The notes beneath the pieces were generated by a model. It was not told the DNA's origin and made no database searches. It saw only the letters and a program-made list of their open reading frames with translations. From the NCBI RefSeq assembly GCF_031457275.1, contig NZ_JAVDWH010000001.1:1488001-1552000 (forward strand): DNA of 64,000 bases, given 5' to 3'. Below are positions 27,102 to 34,754 of this stretch, one piece after another (position 1 is the stretch's first letter; each line of letters opens with the position of its first letter). The stretch is from Aeromicrobium panaciterrae (GTDB lineage Bacteria; Actinomycetota; Actinomycetes; Propionibacteriales; Nocardioidaceae). The position numbers and the translations under genes were made by a program.

Positions 27102-27557
27102 TCAGCCGGAGGCTTTGGCCCGGTCGAAGGTCGAAGCGAACTCCTTCATGTCGCCGGCTTTGCCTTCGAGCTTGAACGTGCTGCCGTGCGAGCTGATTTC
27201 CATCACGCCGGCTGCACCCATGCGTTTGACCTCAAGGGAATCGATCTCGGCGAGCGGGACTGAGCTGAGGACCTCGGCGATCTCCTTGATCTGACCCATC
27301 ATGCTCACCTTGACCTGCATGGTGACGAGGCTCGTGGCGGTCACGGCAACGGCACCGGGATTGCCGAGAACGATGCCGGCAGCCTCCGCGCCCTTGGTCT
27401 GGTCACCGACCTTCTTGGCGCCGATAGCGCCGGTGATCACACCTCCGCCAATGGCGGCCGTCGTCGCCCCTCGGGGTTTCGCGAACGCAGCTCCAAGGAT
27501 GGGCTCGGCGACCTTTCCGACAGCCGCGGCAATGATCTGTTCTTGGTGGTTCGACAT
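27102..27557 (-). CDS. Conserved protein of unknown function, PH-like C-terminal part
   Basis: The ATG at 27557 has a strong ribosome-binding site (AAGGAGG) six bases upstream and gives 151 residues. The N-terminal half is rich in Gly and Ala (FAKPRGATTAAIGGGVITGAIGAKK) and may insert into or cross a membrane. The C-terminal half (LAEIDSLEVKRMGAAGVMEISSHGSTFKLEG) has the strand pattern of a bacterial PH-like domain, which is inference. Function unknown. Confidence 0.7.
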   Translation of the reverse strand: MSNHQEQIIAAAVGKVAEPILGAAFAKPRGATTAAIGGGVITGAIGAKKVGDQTKGAEAAGIVLGNPGAVAVTATSLVTMQVKVSMMGQIKEIAEVLSSVPLAEIDSLEVKRMGAAGVMEISSHGSTFKLEGKAGDMKEFASTFDRAKASG

Positions 27558-27627
27558 GAAGACCTCCTTGTCGGTGCGCTGACCAGCGCCCTCGGATTGT
27601 CCCACTCCTGAGAGTCGGCGGGAAGGT

Positions 27628-27909
27628 TCAGCGGCGACGATCCCAGGGCGACCGGCCGTAGTCGATGACATTGGGATCGGCTCGGATTGGAGTCAACTTC
27701 TCGGCTGGCATCCATTCGGTGATGATGCGCTTGGGATGTAGAGCTTCGTCGACGTACGCGACCAATGCTTGGTGCCGCCGTCCTGCCTTGCGCCAATCAA
27801 GAACGAGCCCTTGAACCGGGAGCGCGGTCCACGGTTCCCGCCGTACGAGTACGAAGCGAACCCGCTTGAATGGCGGCCAGGCATCGGCTTTGGGAGGGTT
27901 CGCACTCAC
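27628..27909 (-). CDS. Small conserved protein of unknown function
   Basis: This 93-residue, basic, Trp-rich protein starts with GTG (VSANPPKADAWPPF). It contains RFVLVRREPWTALPVQGLVLDW and GRRHQALVAYVDEALHPKRIITEWMPAEKL, which look like a small beta-barrel but match no family I can name. It lies 27 bases after the AraC-family gene in direction of transcription, with the virS-like gene upstream on the same strand, so the two may be co-transcribed. Confidence 0.6.
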   Translation of the reverse strand: MSANPPKADAWPPFKRVRFVLVRREPWTALPVQGLVLDWRKAGRRHQALVAYVDEALHPKRIITEWMPAEKLTPIRADPNVIDYGRSPWDRRR

Positions 27910-27936
27910 CTTGCAAAGAGTAGAACATATGTTCGA

Positions 27937-28959
27937 TTAGCGGGATGCGGATTGGCTTCGCAGATCAGACCGAAACTGCGATGGCGTCTTGCCAAACCAA
28001 CGTCGGCACGATCGGTTGAGCGTGCTCTGCTCGGCGTACCCAAGGAGTCCGGCGATCTGGCTGAGGTGCAGGCCGGGCTGCGCGAGATATCTCGCAGCCT
28101 GGTCGCGGCGTTCGTTCTCGATCAGGTCTTGGCAATGGGCGCCTTCTTCGGCGAGGCGTCGTTGAAGTGTCCGTGGATGGAGGTTCAGTTGATCCGCAAT
28201 CGCATCGATCGAACACGTTCCGGTCGGAAGAAGTCGGCGGGTGAGTTCGACCGTGCGTTCGGTCAGCGTTGCGGTTCCGATCGGGTACTGAGACTCGAGG
28301 TACGCCTCGGCGATGCGACGCGTCTCAGGGTGCGCACTGTCGATAGGGCGGTCTGCCAGCTCAGGCGAGAGTTCGAACCCGCACCAGGTCTGGCCAAACG
28401 AAACAGGACACGCGAGTGCTTCGGCGTACGCGCTGTTTGGCCCGATTTGCTCGTGCAGGAACGAGATGGAGCTGGGACCTGCACCGGGACCGCCGAGGAG
28501 GCGCAGGATCTGGACAACGATCGCCATGCTCACTTCATAGGCTTGCCGTAGGTCGTTCAGCTCCAGCTCCGTGACGTCGTACGTGAAGCGCAGATCAGAG
28601 CCATCGACGTCTGGATCGTTGATCAGGTGCAGGGCCGGCGAGTGGACATAGAGATAGCGGGAGATGGACCCGATTGCCTCGATCAGAGTGGGCGTATTTC
28701 GCGCAATGACTGCGACTGGGCCGAGGATGTCGAGCCCCTGCCAGTGCGACAAGCGCATGCCGAAGTCCGGGCATGACAACTCGGCGGCAGTCGCTTCAAG
28801 GAGTCCCACATAGTCGTGTAGAGGCACGAACGACTCCGCGCCGAGCTCGATTCCGAGTGGGATGTCGAACCGCTCACGCAGGAGGGCGGGATCGCCGTTC
28901 AGCTCGGTGACGAGGTCGTCGTACCCCCACAGAGCAGTGGCGCGGAGCAGGCTGCCCAT
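27937..28959 (-). CDS. virS: AraC-family regulator, VirS-like
   Basis: The likely start is ATG 28959 (MGSLLRATALWGY), giving 340 residues; the frame is open to 29031. The N-terminal part (FGMRLSHWQGLDILGPVAVIARN, SRYLYVHSPAL) matches the VirS-type arabinose-binding-like domain. The C-terminal AraC helix-turn-helix pair (SIDAIADQLNLHPRTLQRRLAEEG and LSQIAGLLGYAEQSTLNRSCRRWFG) is complete. In mycobacteria VirS activates the divergent mymA operon at acidic pH; the same divergent arrangement with a MymA-like gene occurs here, so it probably controls that operon. Confidence 0.9.
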   Translation of the reverse strand: MGSLLRATALWGYDDLVTELNGDPALLRERFDIPLGIELGAESFVPLHDYVGLLEATAAELSCPDFGMRLSHWQGLDILGPVAVIARNTPTLIEAIGSISRYLYVHSPALHLINDPDVDGSDLRFTYDVTELELNDLRQAYEVSMAIVVQILRLLGGPGAGPSSISFLHEQIGPNSAYAEALACPVSFGQTWCGFELSPELADRPIDSAHPETRRIAEAYLESQYPIGTATLTERTVELTRRLLPTGTCSIDAIADQLNLHPRTLQRRLAEEGAHCQDLIENERRDQAARYLAQPGLHLSQIAGLLGYAEQSTLNRSCRRWFGKTPSQFRSDLRSQSASR

Positions 28960-29081
28960 CCGAAACCCCTGTCGTGAAATGACAAAAGTATGTCGCAGCG
29001 TGTCAAGACCGGGAGAGCGTCGCGCACGCATTCTGCTTATAGATGTCCTGCAACTGCAGGCCGAGCGAACGCGAGGAAGTC
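28960..29081. promoter_or_regulatory. virS-mymA divergent promoter region with TGTC/GACA repeats
   Basis: This 122-base space holds TGTC-7-GACA (28970-28984) and GACA-6-TGTC (28981-28994), followed by another GTGTCA, so three or more half-sites alternate. A possible -10 (TATAGAT) lies at about 29038-29044, and GAGGAAG precedes the mymA ATG. The half-sites are good candidates for VirS-like binding. Confidence 0.5.
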
Positions 29082-30566
29082 ATGAACGCCCAGCACTTCG
29101 ACACCCTGATCATCGGCGCCGGACTGTCCGGTATCGGCACAGCCTGCCAGATCCAGGACGAGTTCCCGGATCGCAATATCGCCATCCTCGAACGCCGCGA
29201 ACGTCTCGGCGGAACCTGGGACCTGTTCCGCTACCCGGGTGTGCGATCCGACTCCGACATGCTCACGTTCGGCTACAAGTTCCGTCCCTGGCACGACCTC
29301 AAGGTTCTCGCCGACGGCGCCTCGATCCGTGACTACATCGCCGACACCGCCGCCGAGTACGGCATCGACAAGAAGATCCACTACGGGGTGAAGACACTCT
29401 CGGCAGACTTCTCAACCGCAGACGCACAGTGGACCGTAACGGCATTTCACGAGGCCACCGGCGAGGCTCGGACGTACACAGCCGACTTCCTGGTCAGCTG
29501 CACTGGCTACTACAACTACGACGCCGGACATCTCCCGAGCTTCCCGGGCATCGACTCGTTCAAGGGACAGACCGTCCACCCGCAGCACTGGCCCGAGGAT
29601 CTCGACTACGCCGACAAGAAGGTCGTCGTCATCGGCAGTGGTGCAACGGCCGTGACTCTGGTGCCTTCCATGGCCGAAAAGGCCGAGCACGTGACGATGC
29701 TGCAGCGGTCGCCGTCGTACATCTTTGCGCTGCCCGCGTTCGACAAGATCTCGCAGGCGCTCTGCCGCTTCCTTCCGGACGACTGGGTCTTCGAGCTCGG
29801 TCGCAAGCGCAACATTCTGATCCAGCGCTGGATGTACAACTCGTGCCGCCGTTGGCCCAAGCAGACCCGCCGCTTCCTGCTCTCGCAGGTGCGTCGGAAG
29901 GTCGGCCCTTCGGTCGACATGCGTCATTTCACGCCGAGCTACATGCCATGGGACGAGCGCCTCTGCGCCGTGCCAGATGGCGACCTGTTCAAGACGCTCG
30001 CAGCGGGTGACGCCTCAGTCGTGACCGACCACATCGAGACCTTTACCCACGATGGCATCCTCCTGAAATCGGGCGAAAAGCTGGAGGCGGACATCGTCGT
30101 CACGGCCACCGGCCTCGACGTCCAGATGCTTGGCGGGATGAAGTTGTTCGTTGATGGGCAGCCTCGCGAACTTCATGACCAGCTGACGTACAAGAGTGTC
30201 CTGATCGAAGGCGTGCCGAACCTCGCGTGGATCTTCGGTTACACCAACGCTCCATGGACGCTGAAGTCCGATATCGCGGGCAAGTACCTGTGCCGCCTGT
30301 TCAAGCACATGGATGAGAACGGTCTGGCCATCGCCACCCCGTATGACGCCGACGACTCCGCTCTTGACGACGGCATCCTCGACTCCCTGCAGTCGGGCTA
30401 CGTGCAGCGCGCCAAGGAGACGCTCCCGCGCCAGGGCGCGACTGGGCCGTGGAAGGTCCTCATGAACTACAGCCGCGACACGGATCTCCTTCTGGAAGAT
30501 CCGGTCGACGACGCAGCGATGCGGTTTGAGACTGCGGGTGCACTGGAAGAGGTGTCGGTCGCATGA
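29082..30566 (+). CDS. mymA: MymA-like flavin-containing (Baeyer-Villiger) monooxygenase
   Basis: The ATG at 29082, with GAGGAAG upstream, gives 494 residues. The FAD motif IIGAGLSGIGTACQI, the NADPH motif VVVIGSGATAVTLVP and a Baeyer-Villiger-type fingerprint FKGQTVHPQHWP (Pro after the His instead of Thr) are present. Long stretches such as GGTWDLFRYPGVRSDSDM and the tail region match Mycobacterium tuberculosis MymA (Rv3083). The enzyme should insert oxygen into a ketone or oxidise a hydrophobic substrate with NADPH. It is the first gene of a four-gene run with 4-base overlaps. Confidence 0.9.
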   Translation: MNAQHFDTLIIGAGLSGIGTACQIQDEFPDRNIAILERRERLGGTWDLFRYPGVRSDSDMLTFGYKFRPWHDLKVLADGASIRDYIADTAAEYGIDKKIHYGVKTLSADFSTADAQWTVTAFHEATGEARTYTADFLVSCTGYYNYDAGHLPSFPGIDSFKGQTVHPQHWPEDLDYADKKVVVIGSGATAVTLVPSMAEKAEHVTMLQRSPSYIFALPAFDKISQALCRFLPDDWVFELGRKRNILIQRWMYNSCRRWPKQTRRFLLSQVRRKVGPSVDMRHFTPSYMPWDERLCAVPDGDLFKTLAAGDASVVTDHIETFTHDGILLKSGEKLEADIVVTATGLDVQMLGGMKLFVDGQPRELHDQLTYKSVLIEGVPNLAWIFGYTNAPWTLKSDIAGKYLCRLFKHMDENGLAIATPYDADDSALDDGILDSLQSGYVQRAKETLPRQGATGPWKVLMNYSRDTDLLLEDPVDDAAMRFETAGALEEVSVA

Positions 30567-31507
30567 CGAATCGACAGGACGTCTCCTTCGAGAGCAACGG
30601 CGTCACCTGCCGCGCGTGGCATTTCGCTGCTGCGACCGACGAGATCGAAACCCCCAGCGGTCGCCCGTGCGTCGTGATGGCTCACGGATTCGGCGGTACC
30701 CGCGACACGGGTCTCGCCGGGTACGCCGAGGGGTTCGCGGACGCTGGCCTCGACGTGCTCCTGTTCGACTACCGAGGCTTCGGAGACTCCGACGGCACAC
30801 CCCGTCAGCACATATCGTTCCGTCGTCAGCGCTCCGACTATCGTGCAGCGATTGCGGCGGCACGGGCACTTGATGGCGTTGATCCCGATCGCATTGTCCT
30901 GTGGGGTACCTCCTACTCCGGCGGTCACGTCATTGCGGAAGCTGTCGCGGATGATCGGATCGCTGCGGTCATTTCCATGACGCCCGCGGTTGACGGCGCA
31001 GCGGCATTGTTGGCGATCGCCAAGCACAGCGGTTTCCGCAAACTCGGTGTCCTCACGAAGCATGGGCTCAAAGACGCCGGCCATCTGCTGACTCGGCGTA
31101 GCCCGCACCGCATCGCTGTCGTGGGTGAACCGGGATCGCTCGCTGTCATCACGGCTCCTGGTGCGCTCGAGGGCTACCTGGCGCTTGCCGGACCCACGTG
31201 GCGCAACGAGGTGTGTGCACGTACGGCACTCGAAGTCGCGTTCAATCGGCCAATCAGGTTCGCTCCTGGACTGCGTGTCCCGATCATGTTCCAGATCGGG
31301 GACCACGACTCGGTCGCACCACCGGCAGCGGCGGCCCGGGCGGCCACCAAAGCAGGAAAGTTCGCCCACACAAAGACGTACCCAATCGATCACTTCGATG
31401 TGTACGACGGCCAGTGGCAGCAACAAGCCCTGACCGACCAGCTTGAATTCCTCCTTCAATCTCCTCGCGTCACAGGTCGCACCGAACAGAAAGCGATGAA
31501 CTCATGA
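30563..31507 (+). CDS. Alpha/beta hydrolase of the mymA-like operon
   Basis: A 314-residue alpha/beta hydrolase. The oxyanion segment VVMAHGFGGTRDTG, the nucleophile elbow GTSYSGG (Ser117), the acid in FQIGDHDSVAPP and the His in PIDHFDVY are all visible. It starts inside the stop of the monooxygenase gene (ATGA). By analogy with the mycobacterial mymA operon, where a lipase/esterase follows the monooxygenase, it may cleave the ester made by a Baeyer-Villiger reaction. The sequence resembles the dienelactone hydrolase/X-Pro group more than classic lipases. Confidence 0.88.
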   Translation: MTNRQDVSFESNGVTCRAWHFAAATDEIETPSGRPCVVMAHGFGGTRDTGLAGYAEGFADAGLDVLLFDYRGFGDSDGTPRQHISFRRQRSDYRAAIAAARALDGVDPDRIVLWGTSYSGGHVIAEAVADDRIAAVISMTPAVDGAAALLAIAKHSGFRKLGVLTKHGLKDAGHLLTRRSPHRIAVVGEPGSLAVITAPGALEGYLALAGPTWRNEVCARTALEVAFNRPIRFAPGLRVPIMFQIGDHDSVAPPAAAARAATKAGKFAHTKTYPIDHFDVYDGQWQQQALTDQLEFLLQSPRVTGRTEQKAMNS

Positions 31508-32361
31508 GCAGCTTCTCCGTGCAAGGCAAGGTTGCGCTCGTCACCGGCGGCGCGCGCGGAATCGGCTACGAGACCGCCCGTCAGCTCCACGAACGAGGAG
31601 CCTGGGTCGCCCTGGTCGACCTCGACCCCAACGAAACGGGTGCGTCGGCGGCACGACTCGGCGATGGAGTCGTCGCACTTCCCGCAGATGTGACCGATCC
31701 GGCTGCCATGGCGGCCGTCGTCAACGAGATCGTCGAGCGATTTGGACGGTTGGACGTGGTGGTTGCCAATGCAGGAATTGCCCCAGCACCCACCACGACG
31801 CACGCGATGGACTCGGCGGAGTTCGAGAGAGTTCTCGAGGTGAACGCTTTGGGTGTCTATCGCACGGTGAAGCCCGCGCTGCCGCACATCATCGCCAGCG
31901 GGGGACATGTCGTGGTCGTCGCTTCGGTCTACGCGTTCGTCAACGGGGTGCTGCTGGCGCCGTACGCCATGTCCAAGGCCGCCGTCGAGCAGTTTGGTCG
32001 GGCCTTGCGCGGAGAGCTCGCCCAACACGGTGCTTCGGCAAGCGTCGCGTACTTCGGCTTCATCGACACCGCCATGGTGCGTGAAGGTTTCGCGAGCCCG
32101 ATCGCCCAACGCTTCGAGGCGACGTTTCCTGGCTTCCTCCGCAAGCGCCTTCAGCCGTCCGCTGCGGCCGAAGCTATTGCGAACGGCATTGAACGTCGAG
32201 CAGCGCGCATCATCGCTCCTAGGCGGTGGACTACGTACTCCGTCCTTCGTGGATTGCTCAACCCGGGGCTTGATCGCCGAACAGAGCGGAACGCGACGAT
32301 CCAAGGTGTTCTGCGTGACGCAGAGCAGGGTCAGGTGCTGGTTGCCGAGGTCGTTCGATGA
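31504..32361 (+). CDS. Short-chain dehydrogenase/reductase (SadH-like)
   Basis: A 285-residue SDR. The cofactor motif TGGARGIG, the Asp in LVDLDP (favours NAD), the NAG segment VVANAGIAPAP and the catalytic Ser plus YAMSK are present. It oxidises an alcohol or reduces a ketone. The ATG overlaps the hydrolase stop. In the mycobacterial mymA operon the third gene is also an SDR (sadH), so gene order is preserved here. Confidence 0.9.
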   Translation: MSSFSVQGKVALVTGGARGIGYETARQLHERGAWVALVDLDPNETGASAARLGDGVVALPADVTDPAAMAAVVNEIVERFGRLDVVVANAGIAPAPTTTHAMDSAEFERVLEVNALGVYRTVKPALPHIIASGGHVVVVASVYAFVNGVLLAPYAMSKAAVEQFGRALRGELAQHGASASVAYFGFIDTAMVREGFASPIAQRFEATFPGFLRKRLQPSAAAEAIANGIERRAARIIAPRRWTTYSVLRGLLNPGLDRRTERNATIQGVLRDAEQGQVLVAEVVR

Positions 32362-32465
32362 GCACGCCGTTGTTGATGGTCGCGATGATGCTTCTACCCA
32401 TCTGGATCCCGCTGATTGGAGCGACGGTGGGAGCGGTGAGCGATCGGGTCAAGCGCGACTCGTAG
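32358..32465 (+). CDS. 35-residue single-pass membrane peptide at the end of the mymA-like operon
   Basis: A short ORF starts in the SDR stop (ATGA), like its three upstream neighbours. It reads MSTPLLMVAMMLLPIWIPL, then IGATVGAVSDRVKRDS: a hydrophobic stretch of about 25 residues and a charged basic tail, which should sit in the membrane with the tail inside. The perfect 4-base overlap and the membrane-like composition support translation. Function unknown; it could anchor or modulate the oxidation enzymes. Confidence 0.65.
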   Translation: MSTPLLMVAMMLLPIWIPLIGATVGAVSDRVKRDS

Positions 32466-32525
32466 CTCTCGTCCTCAAGCGCCTCTGGTGATAGCGTCTT
32501 TTCACTCATAACGGAGGCGTTTGCG

Positions 32526-34127
32526 ATGGTGAACAGAGAGCTCTCGGACCAGCGGACCAAGTCGGGCAGCAGGTTTGAAAGACCTTCAGGGGTGTGGCGC
32601 TCGGTGATCCTGACGATCACACTTGTGACGGCGATGCTGGGAGCCTTCATGTCGCCAGCTCAGGCGGGCGACGCGAACAACAACGGCCGTGACGAGCTTG
32701 CGGTCGGATCGCCTCGCGAGGATGTCAGTGACCTCGAAGATGCCGGTGCAATGTGGATCTTTGACGGTTCGACGAATGGTCCAGCAAACGGAACCCTCAT
32801 CAACGAGGGAACGTCGGGAGCCGCGGGAACCCTTGAGGCCGGAGATGGCTTCGCCAACAGGCTCGTGTGGGGTGACTTCAACGGAGACAGCCGAGACGAC
32901 TTGGCAGTGGGAGTGTCGGATCAGGACGTTTCCGACGTCGAGGACGCGGGTGCGGTGACGGTGTTCCTTGGCTCGAACGACGGTGTGACGACGACGGACT
33001 CGAAGCAATGGACGCTGACGACCGCTGACGTGGTTGGCAGTACCGGCGAGGACGACAGCTGGGGCGAGACGATTGCGACCGGTGACTTCAACGGAGACAC
33101 CTACGACGACCTCGCAGTTGGAGCGCCGTCGAGAGACGCTGGAGCCGTACCGGGTGGCGGCATGGTGACAGTGCTCTACGGCTCGTCGACGGGTCTGAAA
33201 GGCCTTGGTTCGACTGAGTGGAGCGAAGACACCACAGGTGTCGCCGGGAGTGCTGACGATTTTGAGCGGTTCGGTTCTGCACTTGCAGCGGGTGACTTCA
33301 ACAATGACGGTCGCGACGACCTCGCCATCGGAGTGCGCGAGAACATTGGGTCAGAGGGCAGCGTTGGCGCCGTCACCGTGCTCAAAGGCTCGGCTACCGG
33401 CATCATCGCCACGGGGTCGAAGCAATGGAACCAGGACACATCTGGCGTGCCCGGCGCTGGCGAGACTGGCGACAACTGGGGGACTGATGTCCTTGCAACC
33501 GGAGACTTCGACGGCAACGGACGCGATGACCTCGCCATTGGCGCCCCCAGCGAGAACATCGGTTCCATTGAGTCTGCCGGCGCGGTCACGCTGCTCAAAG
33601 GCTCGTCGAGCGGTCTCACCGCAACCGGATCGAAGGTGTGGCACGAGGACACGTCCGGCGTTGCCGGTGCCGCCGAGGAGCAGGACAACTTCGGCTCCGC
33701 TCTGGCTGCCGGCGATTTCGACGACAACGGGCGCGACGACCTCGCGATTGGCGTCGCAGGCGAGTCGATTGGCGCGTCGGACTTTGCTGGCGCAGTTGTC
33801 GTGATGAAGGGATCTTCTTCCAGCGGGCTCACGACTTCCGGCTCGAAGCAGTGGCATGCCAACACCAGTGGCGTGCCGGGCGCTACGGGCTATCGAGACT
33901 ATTTCGGGTACTCACTGGCAACCGGCGACTTCAATAGCGGCGACAGGGACGACCTCGCGATCGGTGTTCCCGGTGACGGCCCGGGCGCCGCACATGCTGG
34001 CTCCGTTGTCGTACTTCGGGGATCGTCAACTGGTCTCGGCACCACATCGGCATTGGAGATCTACCAGGGATTCAATGCACCAGGTGTGGGTGAGATATCC
34101 GACGAGTTCGGCACCGCGCTCAACTGA
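32526..34127 (+). CDS. Secreted FG-GAP repeat (beta-propeller) protein
   Basis: A 533-residue protein with a long signal peptide (N-region of about 25 residues, hydrophobic core SVILTITLVTAMLGAF, end SPAQA). The mature part has seven FG-GAP repeats of about 60-70 residues, each with a calcium-type loop such as GDFNGDSRDDLAVG or GDFDGNGRDDLAIG. Seven repeats fit one integrin-alpha-like seven-bladed propeller. There is no sorting signal or C-terminal membrane segment, so it is probably released or held by other surface parts. A role in adhesion is inferred from the family. Confidence 0.9.
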   Translation: MVNRELSDQRTKSGSRFERPSGVWRSVILTITLVTAMLGAFMSPAQAGDANNNGRDELAVGSPREDVSDLEDAGAMWIFDGSTNGPANGTLINEGTSGAAGTLEAGDGFANRLVWGDFNGDSRDDLAVGVSDQDVSDVEDAGAVTVFLGSNDGVTTTDSKQWTLTTADVVGSTGEDDSWGETIATGDFNGDTYDDLAVGAPSRDAGAVPGGGMVTVLYGSSTGLKGLGSTEWSEDTTGVAGSADDFERFGSALAAGDFNNDGRDDLAIGVRENIGSEGSVGAVTVLKGSATGIIATGSKQWNQDTSGVPGAGETGDNWGTDVLATGDFDGNGRDDLAIGAPSENIGSIESAGAVTLLKGSSSGLTATGSKVWHEDTSGVAGAAEEQDNFGSALAAGDFDDNGRDDLAIGVAGESIGASDFAGAVVVMKGSSSSGLTTSGSKQWHANTSGVPGATGYRDYFGYSLATGDFNSGDRDDLAIGVPGDGPGAAHAGSVVVLRGSSTGLGTTSALEIYQGFNAPGVGEISDEFGTALN

Positions 34128-34136
34128 CCTTCCTGA

Positions 34137-34754
34137 TCAGCTGCGGCCGAAGATCAGGTGGAACGGGCGTCCCGCGATGGTGAGAAGTGGTTTGCGCCCT
34201 GCCAGGAACCCGATCGGGCCATCTGCAGCGAACGACCAACGCGCCTTCGCGAGTCCGGGACGGATCTTGCCGTGGACCGGAGTGACGAGCAGATTGCCGT
34301 CCCGATCCTGAGCCGAGCTGAACATCGCAGGGAGACGGAACGGTAGTCGACGTACGCGCCGCAGGCTCAGTGACCCGATGCCCTGGGCGGCGTACGACGA
34401 GTGGGGCGCCACGTCGAAGTCGGCGAGGTCCTTCGGGATCGCCCACAGCTCGCGTCCGCCATCGCGCGATGCTGCTGAGTTGACCCAGATGTGAGTGATC
34501 GACACGCGAAGCCGCCAGCCGTCACGCACCAGAACGGTCGACATAATCTCGTCGTACGTCAACGGGCTCGGCTCTTCGTAGACGAAGAACGCCGCCGACA
34601 CGATCGTTCGGCCGAAGATCGTGATCGCCTTGGTCGACGCGTTGTGTGGTGGGGGAGCGAGTCGCTTGGGCAGGAGCCAGACACCGATGTAGGTGTGGCC
34701 GGTGAGGTCCCAGGGAGATGCTGGATATGCCAGATCTGATGAATTCTGTGTCAT
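34137..34754 (-). CDS. Acetoacetate-decarboxylase-like protein
   Basis: A 205-residue protein of the acetoacetate decarboxylase superfamily, recognised by SRDGGRELWAIPKDLADFD and the preceding strand VSITHIWVNS. Members decarboxylate or otherwise act on small beta-keto acids through a Lys Schiff base. I cannot firmly assign the catalytic Lys by eye, though the Lys in IPKDLA is conserved in the group. It is the last gene of a tetR-BVMO operon, with its ATG overlapping the BVMO stop. Confidence 0.75.
   Translation of the reverse strand: MTQNSSDLAYPASPWDLTGHTYIGVWLLPKRLAPPPHNASTKAITIFGRTIVSAAFFVYEEPSPLTYDEIMSTVLVRDGWRLRVSITHIWVNSAASRDGGRELWAIPKDLADFDVAPHSSYAAQGIGSLSLRRVRRLPFRLPAMFSSAQDRDGNLLVTPVHGKIRPGLAKARWSFAADGPIGFLAGRKPLLTIAGRPFHLIFGRS

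Noticed and set aside
32660..34020. Regular direct repeats that could suggest a CRISPR-like or satellite array
   Set aside because: They encode the FG-GAP repeats of one open frame; spacing and variation are those of protein repeats.
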